Below are positions 37,301 to 52,300 of a stretch of DNA of 64,000 bases, one piece after another. Location: NCBI GenBank assembly GCA_034008185.1, contig CM067081.1, forward strand, positions 32,796,806-32,860,805, in the 5' to 3' direction. The translations under genes were made by a program, and so were the position numbers. This DNA is from Gorsachius magnificus. Its lineage: Eukaryota > Chordata > Aves > Pelecaniformes > Ardeidae. Position 1 is the first letter of the stretch. Every line of letters begins with the position of its first letter. The notes under the pieces were generated by a model, which did no database searches, had not been told where the DNA came from, and saw nothing but the letters and a program-made list of their open reading frames with translations.

Positions 37301-40300
37301 AAGACTTTTTTACATACGTCTATACATCTGTACAGTTTGGAAAGACACACTAGAGTCCTTCTGACAGTAGGATACCACATTCCATGAAGATCTGCTGGTG
37401 AAATCGTGGTCTGGTGCCTGGGATTAAGGGATTCTGCTGAACCTGTTTAAAAGTAAAATACACCCATGAAAAACTTGCCCATCTGCCCTTTCAACTGAAG
37501 GAGGCTGCAATATCAACCACACTTTATACTGACTCCACAGCAACAAGACATATCTTATTGCACCCAAACAGGTCAAGCTTTTTTGCTTCATTCCAAGCAG
37601 GTCAGTACTAGATTTCTGATGCATATAGAGCACATGGCTGTGAAAGACATTAATTCACTTTCAGGGGTGGCCCAGCTTGACCTTTTTTAATGAGTTAGTT
37701 TTACAGGCATGTCTCCAATGATACACACCCACACACACACTTAGCTCAACAGCTGAAATGATCAAACAATTACTGGGGGGGAAAAAAAAGTGTAGGAGAA
37801 AAAAAAAAGGTTAGTGATTATGGAAGTACAGGAGATGCTCAGAAAAAAAAAGAAAAAACATTCCATCAGTTTTACTTCTTCATGCTTTACTTTCTGTTTG
37901 GGATAATCCTACATGGATTAAATAGTTGCAGAAAGTGTATGGTTTAAACATCATATTAATAACAGCAAAAATAATGGCAAAACCTATTTTGGCATGAGGG
38001 GATTGTAATCATAAAAAAGTGCTCCTCCTGGGTAACCTTTGTAATACTTCTGCATGCTCAAATGGATTTTCACAACACCTGACAGACAGAAGTCTTGTAT
38101 TATTTTCATTTTGTCCTTAAACCCTGGGAAATAGCCAAGTCAATAGCATCAGTGCTCTGATTCCAATTAGCAATCATTCAAAGAGTAAAATTGTTAAAGT
38201 GTTACCTAATGATGGAATAAGCACTTGTGAATTGTTTATGCAAATGGTCTAAAATAATTCAGCAATATCTTTCTACCTTTTGCAACAATAAATTTATTGT
38301 CACAGTAATTAGAAGGCCTGTTAGATCTTAGTTGTCAGTTTGAGGTTTCTAGGCTATTAGTCACTTCAGCTAGTCCTGCAGGAACTAAAATAGGAGAGAG
38401 GCACCTTTGAAGGGCAAATAATCCCAATTATCTCAGACACTTATCTTCAAATTACACCATATAGGTTCATTCTGTCTCCTGAATACAGGTGGGAATTACA
38501 GGACTTGCGAATGCCATATACCTGGCTTGAAGCAAGATAAACTCCACTCTCAGTGGGATTTGTGGAGTCCAGCTAGAAACAGCTAGAAAGACCTTTGGCA
38601 GGCCTTGTAAACCAAAAGCAAGAAACTACCAGGTAATCAAAAGGAATATGAGAAACAACTGAGAAAAGAGCTGAGAAAGGTGCTGCTGGGAAAAATAACA
38701 CTGTACCATTCTGAACAACGATAAAATAAAGGGAGAAATTCTTCATGGATCTTCAACAAAAATTTAAAGGGTTGTAACGCTTACATGACTGGCATCAAAA
38801 GAGCCACTTTCCATGGAATTTGCTTCTAGTTCACTTTAATTTACAGGCACATGGGTCACATTTAAAAAGTCAAGGACTATATTCTGAATTATTGTAAACA
38901 GCTAAAATTATTAACTGGTTTCAGTAAGTGGAAACGCATTCAAAGGAAGAAGTCGCCTTCCTAGGTAAAGGCACACACAAAGACAGTCCTAGATGCTCAA
39001 AGCATTCATTTAAGAGACATGCCTGACACACCAACCACCCTTCTCATCTTAGCACAGCTAACAAACAGAAGCATCCTTAAATATACATCTCGATGGTAGG
39101 GCTACTTTGCAGCAGAGAATACAGAAGCTCGGTTTTATGCAAAGCTACAAAAGTAGTTGCTTCACAGAATGGATTGCACTAGAAACACAAAGAAATGCCA
39201 CCAAAATAACAAGATTAAGTTGTTTCTCACTCCTCCCCCCCAAAAAAAAAGGTTAAGAACACTGAGACAAAGTTCACCTCTCAAAATCTCTTACCAATTT
39301 CTCTAGGAAAATAACCCTTAAAGATACATGCAAGTTTCTCACTGGTGGCTCAAGCTACTGCTCACTCTCCATGAGCTTTATGCATTAATGTGAGAACACA
39401 AGATATATTTCATACCGGATTTAACTAAGCTGCAGGACTCGGGATCTTCTAGACGGACATCCGAAAATGACGCTTCAGATGACAGCTTCTTCTGTTCCTC
39501 TTTTAAACTCTGTGCAATTTGCTGCAGAGGAAGATACATGACAAAATTTTAATATTTTTTTCTCCTCCTTAATTTAAGCAGCATTACACTGCTTTGATTA
39601 CAATAGAGAAAAGCATACTAAATTGCAAAAGCAGTTAGCTATTCTCAGCAACCCAGTGTTTCAAAGACATTAAAAGAAATAGACAGATGTTTCCAAAATA
39701 GTAACAGAAACATGTCAGTATTGATTTAAGATTCACAAGGATTACACAGATCTGTGCAAAGCACTGTACTTTCCATTTTGCCTGTTTTTACTGATCTCTA
39801 AACAATAACCAGTGAAGCCACCTAGAAAGAGAAGCTCAAAATAGGGGAACCCAATTCAACACTCACTGGATTTCATACAGATAATTTCTGTGATGGCTTT
39901 ATTCCTATAAATTATATGTGCAGATGGCCCCAAAGTACTCCCTAGCTTACTCCCTGCACGAGTTCAACAAAAAGCTTTCCCCTAACATTACTCAACACTT
40001 CCACACTTTAACCTTTTTCACTAGTTGGTCTGCCTCAAACCAAAAAGCAGCAGCAACAATGGGCAAGGACCTGCATTAATATCTGAGCAGAAAGCAGAAC
40101 AGCACAAGAAATATTTCTGCCCTGTGCTTTTAACATTTGAATAATTGATTTACTCAGACAGAAAGTCTCTCTAAATAGCAAGGTTTTGAGGTTTAAAAGC
40201 AATCAAGCAGCAAAATTAATCTCATACCAGGCAAAAACTGGAGTCTTATGAGGACACATGAAGAACAGCGTAATTTCTTGATTTAGAATGAACTGTAAAA

Positions 40301-43300
40301 CTAACTCTCCTCTTCTTCCTAACTGAATGGCCATAGGACTCTAATTAGAAAATAAGGCCTTGTGTGGACCAAGTATCTGCATTGGTTGCCTACAGAAGTT
40401 ATAGGTAACACTAAAAAAGTTCTCACAATTATTTTTTAATCCATTTCTATTCACACAATTTAGCAAAAAAAACCCCAAACAAGCCAACCTGCACTCCTAA
40501 CAGTGGTAAAACTACTGAACACTAGTTGTTCTGAAGAGAGGGATCCCATTTAGCCACATTTTGCATGGTTGGCTTCTCAACTACTGTATTTGTTTTCTCT
40601 TCAAAAGCTTATTAGTCCTTAAACTTCCAGTATAAAGGGCAAGTATTCTACAAACTCTCTAGCTTCAGGATTTGTAAATGCTTTCCTAACACCCTATGAA
40701 TGCCCTTTATAATCACCAAAGCATAAACTGTAACATAATAAAAGCTTTAGACATGTATAAAGACAAGATTATAGCAACCTGAGTTCAGTACTAAGTTTCT
40801 CACAGTATTTGGCTGTTTACAGGCAAGAATTGATAGTTATACAATGTTACTTTCTTCCAGCCCACAGCAAAAAAAAAAAAGCCTATGTAGATATATAGAG
40901 AGCTATAAAGCTTCTACGTTCTATGTAAGTAATGCTCTGATTCTGAAGTCAAACAACAGCTTCTCTAGCAACTGGTCAGCTGCAAATAACTACAGTTTTC
41001 TAAGCACCATCAGCTATTCTGGTAGGTAAATGGAAAGCAGAATAGAGCAATAAAATCCGGATCTTGCCAGTCCACGTTGGAACTGCATTCTTAGTTAACT
41101 CAGTCCTTTGACAGCTTCGGCCTCTCATTATAAAGTGAATGGCAACAGTTATTTGGGGGGATCTTTATTATGCTTAATACCCTTCATGCAGTGCTACCTT
41201 TCAGTTGCACATCGAATGCAGTTTGCTCTAGTCAAAAACTAACTTAAAGTCTTTCATCGGCCACTTTTTTTATTTCTGTGAGTAGTTTTGTTCTGAGATC
41301 TTTCATCAATATAGTAGTAACCTTCTGAAGTAAGTAGAGTTAGTTTGATTCCTTTCAACAGGAACTCAAAGGGCATAGAATGACTACAAAAATGGCTAAT
41401 ATTGATAAGAACTTTAAAAAGGCTACTGTAAACCATTGCTAGCGTGTTAAATTATCTAAAGGTACAAGGTACAAATCTCCCCTCACACTGTCTGAGCATA
41501 GAGTACACATGTGTACCAAACATGAATTGACCAGTAATTCTGAAAAGAAACTTGCAGCTAACCATGCCTGTCTGAAGCTTCTCTTCAACTCCAGCTCAAC
41601 TAGAAAATACACTGGGTAATACCTACTATTCATGAAAGTAAATAAAAATTTACTGTTATGAGACAAAATTTAGAAGCTTCAAGTTTAGATAAAACTGTTA
41701 ACTGTGAGAACTATCACTAGTTTTACTGAGTTTGACATAACTCTGACATCTAGTTTAGGGTCAGAATTTAATTAGCAGGTGCCAATTTAATAGTGCCAGT
41801 AATACACCTAAGAACTGGAAAACCCCATCTGCAAAGCGCTATACTGTACAATTGTGTATACTGCACATAAAAAGAAAACCAAGCAAGGACAGTAAAAAAG
41901 CTGACCCTATACCTCCATCATTTCCAACTTGTCAGGATATGCAAGGTCGCCCGGAGCAGGCTTGTAGCCTGTGATATCAGTCTGAATGTAAATATGCGTC
42001 CGATAAACAAGACGCTCTTGTACATCTTCTAACATCTGCTTGACACCAGCTGCAAATGCACCCAGTTGTTCAGCTGACAAAGGTAAAAAAATGGAGAAAT
42101 TTGTTAATTTTCTTAAAAAACAAGCTTATAGACACAAAAGTTTGAAGCATCACATACAGAACCATCACAAAATTGGCTTGCTACACATGAAGTCAGACTA
42201 TTTTTGGAATAGCAGTATGCAAACAAGTTTGTGACAGACAAGGAATTACTGAACTCCATACTGCAGTTGCTTCAGGTCCCAAAATTTTCATTAGATAGTG
42301 AAAATTTGATCTCACACTGGTAACATCAGACATCATGTTAGAATTAAGCATTCTAATTATTTGAGACCTGGTTAGGTCGAGTGGCATTTCTGCCTGGACA
42401 CCAAACCAAGGTGCTTTGGTTCTATCACAGCCAATGCCTGCAGTGTGACTGTCAGGAGTTGACAAGCTAGAGGCCTACCAGAACAGATGACCCAAAGCAG
42501 CTCCTATCCAGCTTAAGAACGATTGTACCAGCCTGAGTTTAAGTAGTAGAAAGTCACTTCTTAAGATTAGCCAAAAGATTATGTCACCATTTTTTTTCCT
42601 CATTCCCAACAGTGTTACAATTTACTTCCGGGAAAATGTGAAAGCCTTCATGATATCAGCACAGCTTCAGAGACAAAGAGCTACGCAGTGTTACATACCA
42701 GCTACCCGGTATGATTTCGGTTTATTGCTTGGTGTGAGGTTAAGACTGTGAAATTATTCCATTAGGCACTGGTGATACTAAGGAAACAAGACACCAGATA
42801 TTTTTCTGACTGTCAGCTCACTTCTGTGAAGCTGTGAGCTTTGAACACTTCCCAAACTCCAAAATCTCCACCAGCTATGTAACTCCTCTACTGAAGTTAC
42901 AGTTTCTACTCTGGGAAACACTATGTTAAGGAGAATGAAAAAATCAGGTTTGCATGCCTTTGTTTTATCATCATGTATGCAGAAAGCTCTATACAGATTA
43001 GCAGGGACAAGTGAAGCAATTAATTGATTTGAAAAGTTCATTTAAATCAATCCTGGTGCACGTATACATGCTGGGTGGATGCTTGCTTGCATTTGTACAA
43101 TCTAGAGAAAACAGGACTCTATAACATCATTTAAATGAAGGTATACACAGACCCGTAAATACAGACCTCTCTATTATAAATGAAAAACATAATTTAAAAT
43201 AACCTTACCTCATCTTTAACATGTTTAAGGCCCATTAGAAAGAAAAAAAAAATATCTAGTTGTTTTTTTTTTCCTATGCAATTTAATGATTTTATCAGTT

Positions 43301-46300
43301 AAGAAGACAGTTAAAAACAATCAGGTTCCATCTGCGAGTTACCATTGTTCTGCACATGATCTTCAAGCATCTCGTTTTTGAGAATCCCACAGAGTTCAGA
43401 AAGTGTCTCTAAGTGAATGACATGGATGATCATTGGCCTCAGGACATCATACAATGAAAGACACAACTTCTCCAGGAGTTCACTATGAAGAAAAAAATAA
43501 ACCAAAGCAAAACATTTTCAGGATCTCACAATATCAGAATAGAATTTTATCACAAACACAGTTTATTTTATGGCAAGGATTTTAAAAAGGAGGGTGAGAA
43601 AGGACTGTTTAAAGCATGAACCCCTGATTTCCTACAAAGTCTTTTATTAAGAGATGTAGGATACCAACTGCTTAAAATGGTGGTACCGTTTTGAATTGAT
43701 TTTAAGCTAAATTAAAAAAAAAAAAAACACCAAAAAAACAACCAACAACTCAACCTGTCCCAAAGAGAAGACACTGAAATGTTCCTGCCGAACTCAGAAT
43801 CATACCCCCAATTTCCCCATGGAAAAGGCTCATCTCATTCCAAGTACTCAACAGTTTATTAGAAGCAGGAGCACACAAAGAGGGACACAGGAGGAGAAGC
43901 TTGGTAACCTTTTCTGTAACAGCTTCCAACATTGCAAGGCACACTTTCCTATCTAGCTGAAGTCACGATATCAATGCAATATGAAACACCAGAAATCCCA
44001 CTTCGATTTATTTGTTTTCTTTCCTGTTCAAAGTGAAGCATATCTTGGTTAAGACACCGGTAACATTCATTCTAGAAATTTTTGCCATTCTCAATGCTTC
44101 CTTCACTAATCACCAATTAGCTAATAATGCTGTTGCCAGTAGCTGAAAATGCAAGTAATTCCCCAGTTAGACTTGGAAATATAAACACTAAGAATATTCA
44201 AGTAGTACAGTTGTTGATTTTATTGCACTTTTTTTTTTTTCTAATTTTTTTTTCTAATTCACAAAGAATGTCTGACCACGGGATAAGGACAATTCAGCTC
44301 CTTTCAGAGTGCAGACAAAAAATGCTCACAAAAGAACACTCACAGAAGAACCATTTTGAATGTCTCTTCTGTCATATTCTATAGCTTTACAAGCAACTTG
44401 ATAAAACACTAGCTCTCCATGTTAAAACCAGAAACAAAAGGAGAAAGTTTCGACAGCGTTATTATTACATACCACACTCAACCTCAGATCTCTACTCCTG
44501 GCTAAATTTTTGGTAAACTCTTATCTGTACATCAACACCTAGCTATTATGTCTTCAGAGCATTTCAGAAAAAAATGAGGCTATTTATTATGCAGCTAGGA
44601 AAAACCCAATAAAGTAGTTACTATTTGAAACATTTTCCTCAAAGTATTTTATTTAGATGTGGGCAAAAAACGGAAGCAAGTTCTTGCGAAAGGAGGTAAC
44701 TACTTTAGATCAAGATTCAAAAATAATCAGAAGTCTATTCTCATTCTTGGTGTAAAAGAGCAACAGTGACAAAATTTCTGTCTGAACAGCATTTTACACT
44801 GATTTCAGTTAGGGATGTTTACTTCAGGATTTGGACTGAGATAGCTAAATTAGTTCTTAAGCCAACTTAATTAGGTCACCTCAAATCCTGAGCACGTCCC
44901 ACATGAGACCTCAATTTCTCACAAATGAGAAAGACTGCTACTAGTCTGGCACTATGACTTATTTCTAGTGAGGCTTTATGCATTTATGGTTTTCCTTTAG
45001 CTTTAGAGGACGGGGAGGGTAGTGGCATTATTTTTGCCGGGTAACACTTACTCAGCTCCAGCTGCACTTGATTTTAAGATAATACAACACTCAAAACCAG
45101 TGTCTTGGTTCTATTAATAGGAATCATAGAATGTTTTGGGTTGGAAGGGACCCCTAGAGGTCATCTAGTCCAACCCCCCTGCAGTGAGCAGGGACACCAC
45201 TAACTAGACAAGGTTGCTCAGAGCCCCATCCAACCTGGCCTTGAATGTTTCCAGGGATGGGGCCTCCACTACCTCTCTGGGCAACCTGTTCCAGTGTTTC
45301 ACCGCCCTCATTGTAAAGAATTTCTTTGTTATATCTAGTCTAACCCTACCGTGTTTTAGTTTAAAACCATTACCCCTTGTCCTGTCACAGTTTTCCCTGC
45401 TAAAAAGATTTTCCCCATCTTTCCTATAGGCTCCCTTTAAGTACCGAAAGGCCACAATCAGGTGTCCCCGCAGCCTTCTCTTCTCCAGGCTGAACAACCC
45501 CAACTCTCTCAGCCTGTCCTCATAAGAGAGGTGCTCCAGCCCTCGGATCATTTTTGTAGCCCTTTGTTTATGAACTTCATAGCAAGGGAACATGACCTGC
45601 TCAAATTTTGAAGTTAAATATCATTATTAAAACATACCAGCAAATTGGAGAAGGGGCATAATCTACTCAATTGCTCTAATATTACAGGTCTGTTGTAAAA
45701 ACTTACAATACTTTCATAATGCAATTATCACGTGAAGATGACAACCTGTCCCTCTCCTAGATCCAGGCAGAGCAGAAACAGATACTGTCCTTGTCAGGCA
45801 CCCACTACCCCACCCTCCCTTCAGCCCACATACAGGCACATGCAAATATTCCTTGACAGTAAGGGCAGCTCACTAACTTTAAACACTTCATGAAAAAAGG
45901 CTGGTGTTCGTCAGCTTAATTTTACACTGAAGTAAATGAAGTAAATAACTGTGCAAACCGTTGGCACAGAGGCAGTACAAAACCAGCTGAGAACCGTAGC
46001 ACTGTGAACTTCTACAGCAGTTTCCAAAGCAAGTCTGTGTCTTTAACTCTTTCAGACCATCTACAGAGCATTTACATTACTCAGATTATTTACCGAGAAT
46101 GTAAACTATCAGCTTCACTTGAACAGAAAAGAAAACAAAGTGATTAAGGTTTTCTTTCTTGCTGGTTCTTACCAAACCACTTCAGTACAACCCTATTTGC
46201 CATACAATATTGCCTGCTACATCACAGCATAGTAAATAAACCATACAGTAAAGCAAAACCAGCATGTACCACCTACTCCAGTTTTGGTGTTGGTTTTGTG

Positions 46301-49300
46301 AAGAACTCGTTATAAAGCTGGTGTTCATCCTGGCATACATGGACCATGAAGGCACAACCACTTCGTACCTGTATTCACAGAAATACAAATACTTGATTAT
46401 TAAATTATTTTCCTTGCGTCAGTACCACAGGAAGTATTACAGATATTATATATTGTATTATTATTATTATTATTACTACAGCTATGATTAATTTGAAGTT
46501 TTGTGAAATTCAGGATTTTTGAGATCAGCTATAAAACTAAGGACTGAAAAGATGTTACTGGCCAAATAGAAGTTTGTTGTGCAATTTCTATCCCTTTTTG
46601 TTTCTGATGAAATTTAAGTAACCACATTTTATGCTCTTGCAAATACCCCTTTGTGAGGTTTGCAGCAGAGCAGAGTTTCTACACAAAATCTTCAATAAAA
46701 CATGCATTACTTGAAAATATTAGTAAAACCTTAATGATTCAAAACCACAAACAAAAGTGACAATTCTACATGTGAATGACTGAATTAAAAAAGTACATTT
46801 TACTTGGGGGAGGAGGGATTAAAACATAAGAAAAATCCCACAACGCAGGACTACTTTACCTACCAGAGCACAGTGATCTCTGTTGTTCTGACTGGTTAAT
46901 TCCGTAACAGTGCTAGTGATACTTGGACCAAGCAAGAGCTCCCTCTGGTCGAGGTAACACTGATGAATTTCACTGAGAACTTGTTGATACCTAGCCAAGA
47001 AATTAAAACAGTAACTACATCCTGAAGCTCATTTTCTGATAAACGTAAAATTCATTCTAATACCCTCTTTTAGGTCTACATAATTTCAATCTTTAACATT
47101 TTCTTTTAAATGAATAATGCGGTAAACAGTACTTAAACAGAAGTAAAGATTTTCAAAACTGAAAACTGTTGAAAATAAATTATGTAGAGATACTCACTCC
47201 GGCATTTTTTCAGATCTTTGCTCTACTTGTTCAATAAGAGTCTACTCAATAAAAAGAAAAAAGTATTATCAGTAAATGATTTTTTCTAATAATTGCATAT
47301 AGCTTGCAGTATTTTTCCATGGACACAATATGCAATCTTTGGACATTCACACTTGCACAATACGCAATCCTTGCACTCACACTACTAATAAATTCAAAGC
47401 CCATTTTCATAGCTTCCTTTTTAACAGTTAGTTACCAGCCTACTTACTCTGACTTTGGGAGCAGCTGCTCTGAATTTTACATAAAACAGCGTGAAGGCAT
47501 TGTCAGAATTTGGCACAGCTGAAGGATCCTGAAAGAAGAGATGAGTAATTGGTTAAAAAGGAAACTACTATATTTGGCTTCTAGTATTTAATGGCTGAGA
47601 TAATTAGGCTCTAAAACAGGATATTAGTTCTTTACATTTATACTGCCAGTGGAACAGCTCTTTGTCACTTTCCATCTAGAAAGCCATGCTTGTTTCAGAA
47701 CTGTGATAAAGCCAGATGAAAGAACAAAACCCATAACAGAAGTTTCAACCAACAGTCTCTACAGCAAAAGTAACATTTCCAGTAATTACAGCATTCTCCA
47801 TTAGAGAGAACAATTTTCTCTGGACCTGCCATAGTAGTACTGATTGCTGCTCCTTAATCTGTAGTACTAAAATGGAACAAAATTTCCCTTTTACCTGCCA
47901 GTCCCAGGGCGGAGAAGCTAAGTTTCAGCTAGCATTCCAGCTTCAACTGAACATCAAGTTTTGAGGCAGTTCCCCCTGAGGCTCCCCAGCTTAGCTGGGC
48001 AGCAAGTTTGAAGCAGAAATGAAGCAGAATGGAGACTCAGTTTAGCCACTAGGCTTTCTTCCCCTTATCCCTACTGATGACAGAGAAAGAAACAGATGGC
48101 CTTCCCTTGAAACGTGGGGACAGGAAAACTCTTCCACCTTCCTCATCTCCTACTTTCATCCCTGCAGGCAACCTGATCATCCTTCTACAAACACAGATCA
48201 AAATCCCCAAACACCCACATGCGAGGAGTAACAAAAATGAACATCTAAATCTCATCATTCCCTTTCCAGACCTGACAAGACATCTTGTTAGAATCACAGA
48301 ATAGAATTGTTTAGGTTGGAAAAGACCTTTAAGATCGAGTCCAACCATTAACCTAACACTGCCATTCCACCACTAAAACATGGCCCTAAGCACCTCGTCT
48401 ACTTGTCTTTTAAATATCTCCAGGGATGGGGACTCAGCCACTTCCCTGGGCAGCCTGTTGCAATGCCTGACAACCCTTTCAGTGAAGCAATTTTTCCTAA
48501 TGTCCAGTCTAAACCTCCCCTGGCACAACTTGAGGCCATTTCCTCTTGTCCTTGTTGTGCTGCAATAGGAAATCTCAACACTTGATTACAGCTAAAGACC
48601 GCTGGTCCAGTACTGCGCTTCTAGCAGAAGCAGACATTAGGTGTTTCAGAGAAATCGGCAAAACATCCACAAAACCCCCACATAGATGGGATGGAAGAGG
48701 TCATCTGACTGCTAAAAGAGGTCTTCCTGACTTAAAACTGCTAAGCAGCTATCCAAATCCAGAAATAAGGTTTCACCTCTTTCTGTACACTTGCTTATTA
48801 TTGGAGATTTGCAATTCTGCTTGAACTCAGTTCAGTCATGGCAATCCATCGGCATCAAACCAAGCTACAATAGGTTTTTTTGAAATAAAACCTAGTTTTG
48901 TACTGTCCTGGTTTCAGGTAGGATAGATTTAATTTTCTTCATAGTGGCTTGCCTAGTGCTGTGTTTTGGATTTAGTACAAAAAGAATGTTGATAACACAT
49001 TGCTGTTTTTAGTTGTTGCTAAGTAGCGCCAAGACTGGCCAAGGACTTCTCAGCTCTCAGCTCTGCCACGTGCACAGAAAGCTGGGAGGGGACACAGCCG
49101 GGACAGCTGAACCCCAACTGACCAAAGGGCTATTCCATACCACACGATGCCCTGCTCAGTAAAGAAGCTGGGGGAAGAAAAAGGAAGGGGGGGGACGTTC
49201 AGAGTGATGCCATTTGTCTTCCCAAGAAACTGTTACGCGTGATGGAGCCCTGCTTTCCTGGAGATGGCTGAACACCTGCCTGCCCATGGGAAGCAGTGAA

Positions 49301-52300
49301 TGAATTCCTTGCTTTGCTTGCGTTCATGGATTTTGCTTTACCTGTTAGACTGTCTTTATCTCAACCCACGAGCTTTCTCACTTTTACTATTCTGATTCTC
49401 TCCGCCATCACACTGTGGGAGGAGTGAGTGAGTGGCTGCGTGGTGCTGAGTTGACATCCAGATGAAACCACAGCATGTACCAAACATGAAAAATGTTCAA
49501 TGCCACTTAACCAAGATCTTCACTCCAGGAGTACCCTTTAGCAAGTTTCCATGAACACTGTCTAAAATCCCCTTCTTTTAGTTCTGGCAGTATTCAATTC
49601 TAGCACCTTTCAATTTCACTCATTATCCCTCATGACAAGAAGTTTGCCTGTAATAGGACTGAGCACAAGGCATACAACAATTAATTGGAGAAAGAGAGAA
49701 AGTAGGTAGAAAGAGACATTCCCCTCTCCTTTCTCCTCTGCCAAAATATTGCAGCACGAGACTATCGTTTTAATGAGACCAAAACCACCTCCCTACTCAC
49801 CTTTTATGCCTAAATCCCACTGGATTGAATGGGAGTAGAGCACCTAACTCCTCCCTGTGACTCTAACATCGCTGTTATGTCTTAAAACTAACCGAAAGAT
49901 ACTGCCAAAACCAGTAGGAACCTGTCACAGTTATTTTCTGCAGCTACACAAAGCACTGTAGATATCAAAAATAAGTATTTAGATTATCAAAAGCACCCAA
50001 AAAATACTTACTGGAATATAACACTGAAAAAGTCATGTAATGCACTCAGAATTGTTGTGCTTTAACAGTTTTCATCCTATGACACCCAACTCCTGTAGAC
50101 TTTCTTCAAGTATTCCCCGACACCTCTCTCTGTGTCTCCAAACATCCATCTCCAAAACAGACCCCCGCAGTACCCATATTTCTCTTGTGCACCCTCACCA
50201 TTTGGCAACACAGATAGCAGCATGCACTGCAGCTGATTCAGAGCTACAGTGCAGAGACTGGCTCAGGAAAGCATGCTCTCTGGCCAGCTGGTTGCTGCCT
50301 CCTTAACACAGTCCCTCAATCCCTGTCTTTCACTGAGGTATCTGTTCACCTACCTCAATTCACCTACTTTACTTTCTTCGATTTCCAGGATTTTTTATTT
50401 ATTACTATTTTTAAGTCTTTTGGATCACTAGATCTCTGTCAGATTTGGCTGAAACTTGGCCAGTCTATCACAAACACTGTGGTATAGGACTGATCTCTTT
50501 TCACAGAAAAGTCCTGACACCTCCCAACCTCAAAAAAATAAAAAAAGAGAAGAAAACTATATGGTGTTACAATAGACATTTCATTACAGCTTGAGTTACC
50601 ACTTACTGATTCAACTTACCCTTTTCATTAACTGGCTTGTGAGGTTCTGTAGTGTATTCACAGTGTATGTCTTGATAAGGTGCATAGCTTTAGAAAGGCA
50701 TTGTTTAAACTTATTCAAATATACAGGATAGTCTTTAAAATTTGGCTGAAAGAAATAAAAAGTCCATTTTAAATTAATAAGAGTTTAAAGGTTTTTTAAA
50801 CTCAAAATACTCTAAAATTTTTTAAAAACAGAATTTAATATATTCAGTGCATATTTCTTAAGTTTATAAACCATCATCTTTGCTTTCTTACTGTATTTGG
50901 CAGAGACAACATTTTACAGGAAAAAAAACCCCCCACAAAAATAGTATGAAACTATTAAGATCTAACTAAAACCAATACAGAATTACTTACATGTGATGAA
51001 ATATATGCAATACAATCATCAAGCTTAGCCAGCATGGGAATGAATCCTTCACTGTTCACAGACAGCGTAGGGGAATTCAATTTCTTTGGAAAGCAAGACA
51101 AAGCATCATTGTAAGGAACCCAAGTAACTTAGTGTTGGCAACAAAGTTCAAAAGACCAGTACACTTTCATTTTCTAAGACTGTTAACAGTGAAATAGTAC
51201 TTACTGTGTTGATGTTTTCCAGCTCATTAAAATAAGAAAGTTTCTGCTGGATGTTTTCAGCCAGGTCAACAAGTTCTGACTATTAAAAAACAATAAGTAA
51301 AAGAAAGTCAGCAACCCAGCAAGTAGTTTTTATACAGAGATAAAAAATTATTCAGCCTCCCTTTCACCTCTCAGCACACACCAGCGTTACCTACCTCTAG
51401 ACAACTTGCAACTGAATAAGTACAAAAGATGCAGAATACAGCTGTGCTCTCTTGCTCTCTCTGACCAGAGAAAGACACATTACTCTCAACAGTGTATTTA
51501 AATACACACATTCCACAGGTTTCTCAGCATTCCACAGGTACTATTGCATATAAACAGCAATGCTGCCATCAGTATTACAGAGAACTGCAGAAATCCTGCA
51601 TTTCAGGATTGGAGCCTTTAGAAGTTCTCCCTTATCCAGTCTCGCCAAAAAGACACATTCATTATATCACTGTTGGAGCGGTTCATGAGGAGAAAGAAAG
51701 TGTCTGGAAATAAGCTCTTAACTTTAAAAAAAAAAAAAAAAAAAAATCTTTCTTCTTGCAATAACCATCTCAAAATACTTCTGAGAGATATGAATTATTG
51801 ACCTCAATAAAGTTCGCACGTGTCAGGCATCAGTTACAAACATTCCCCTCAACTAGCTATCCTCCTTGATTAAAATGTATATCAACACATACTGAACATT
51901 TTACTGCACAGGGCCTGCCTGACACCCCCGCTACAGGTGAAACACACCAAAAATCAGGCCCAAAGCAAAAGGAGGGATTGGCACCACAGCTTACAAGTTT
52001 CCCAGCCTGAGAAAAAGAAACTTTCATTCGTGGTATCTTAGAAGTTTCCAGTAATCCTCCCATCAAAGATTACCTGCTCTTTCAAAAGCTGTTCACAGGC
52101 CTCATGCAGCGTTCCTGTCTTCGTGGACACAAAAAGATACTGTTTTTGCAGTGACTCCAGGTGCTGAAGGGCACTATTTACATCATTCAAGATAGCATCA
52201 CATTGCTCCTGAAACCCAGACAAGTAATCCCTCATCTGTCTAGAAAAAGAGAATCAACAGATAACAGAAGTAAAATTCCACTTTCTGTATTTGCACATCT

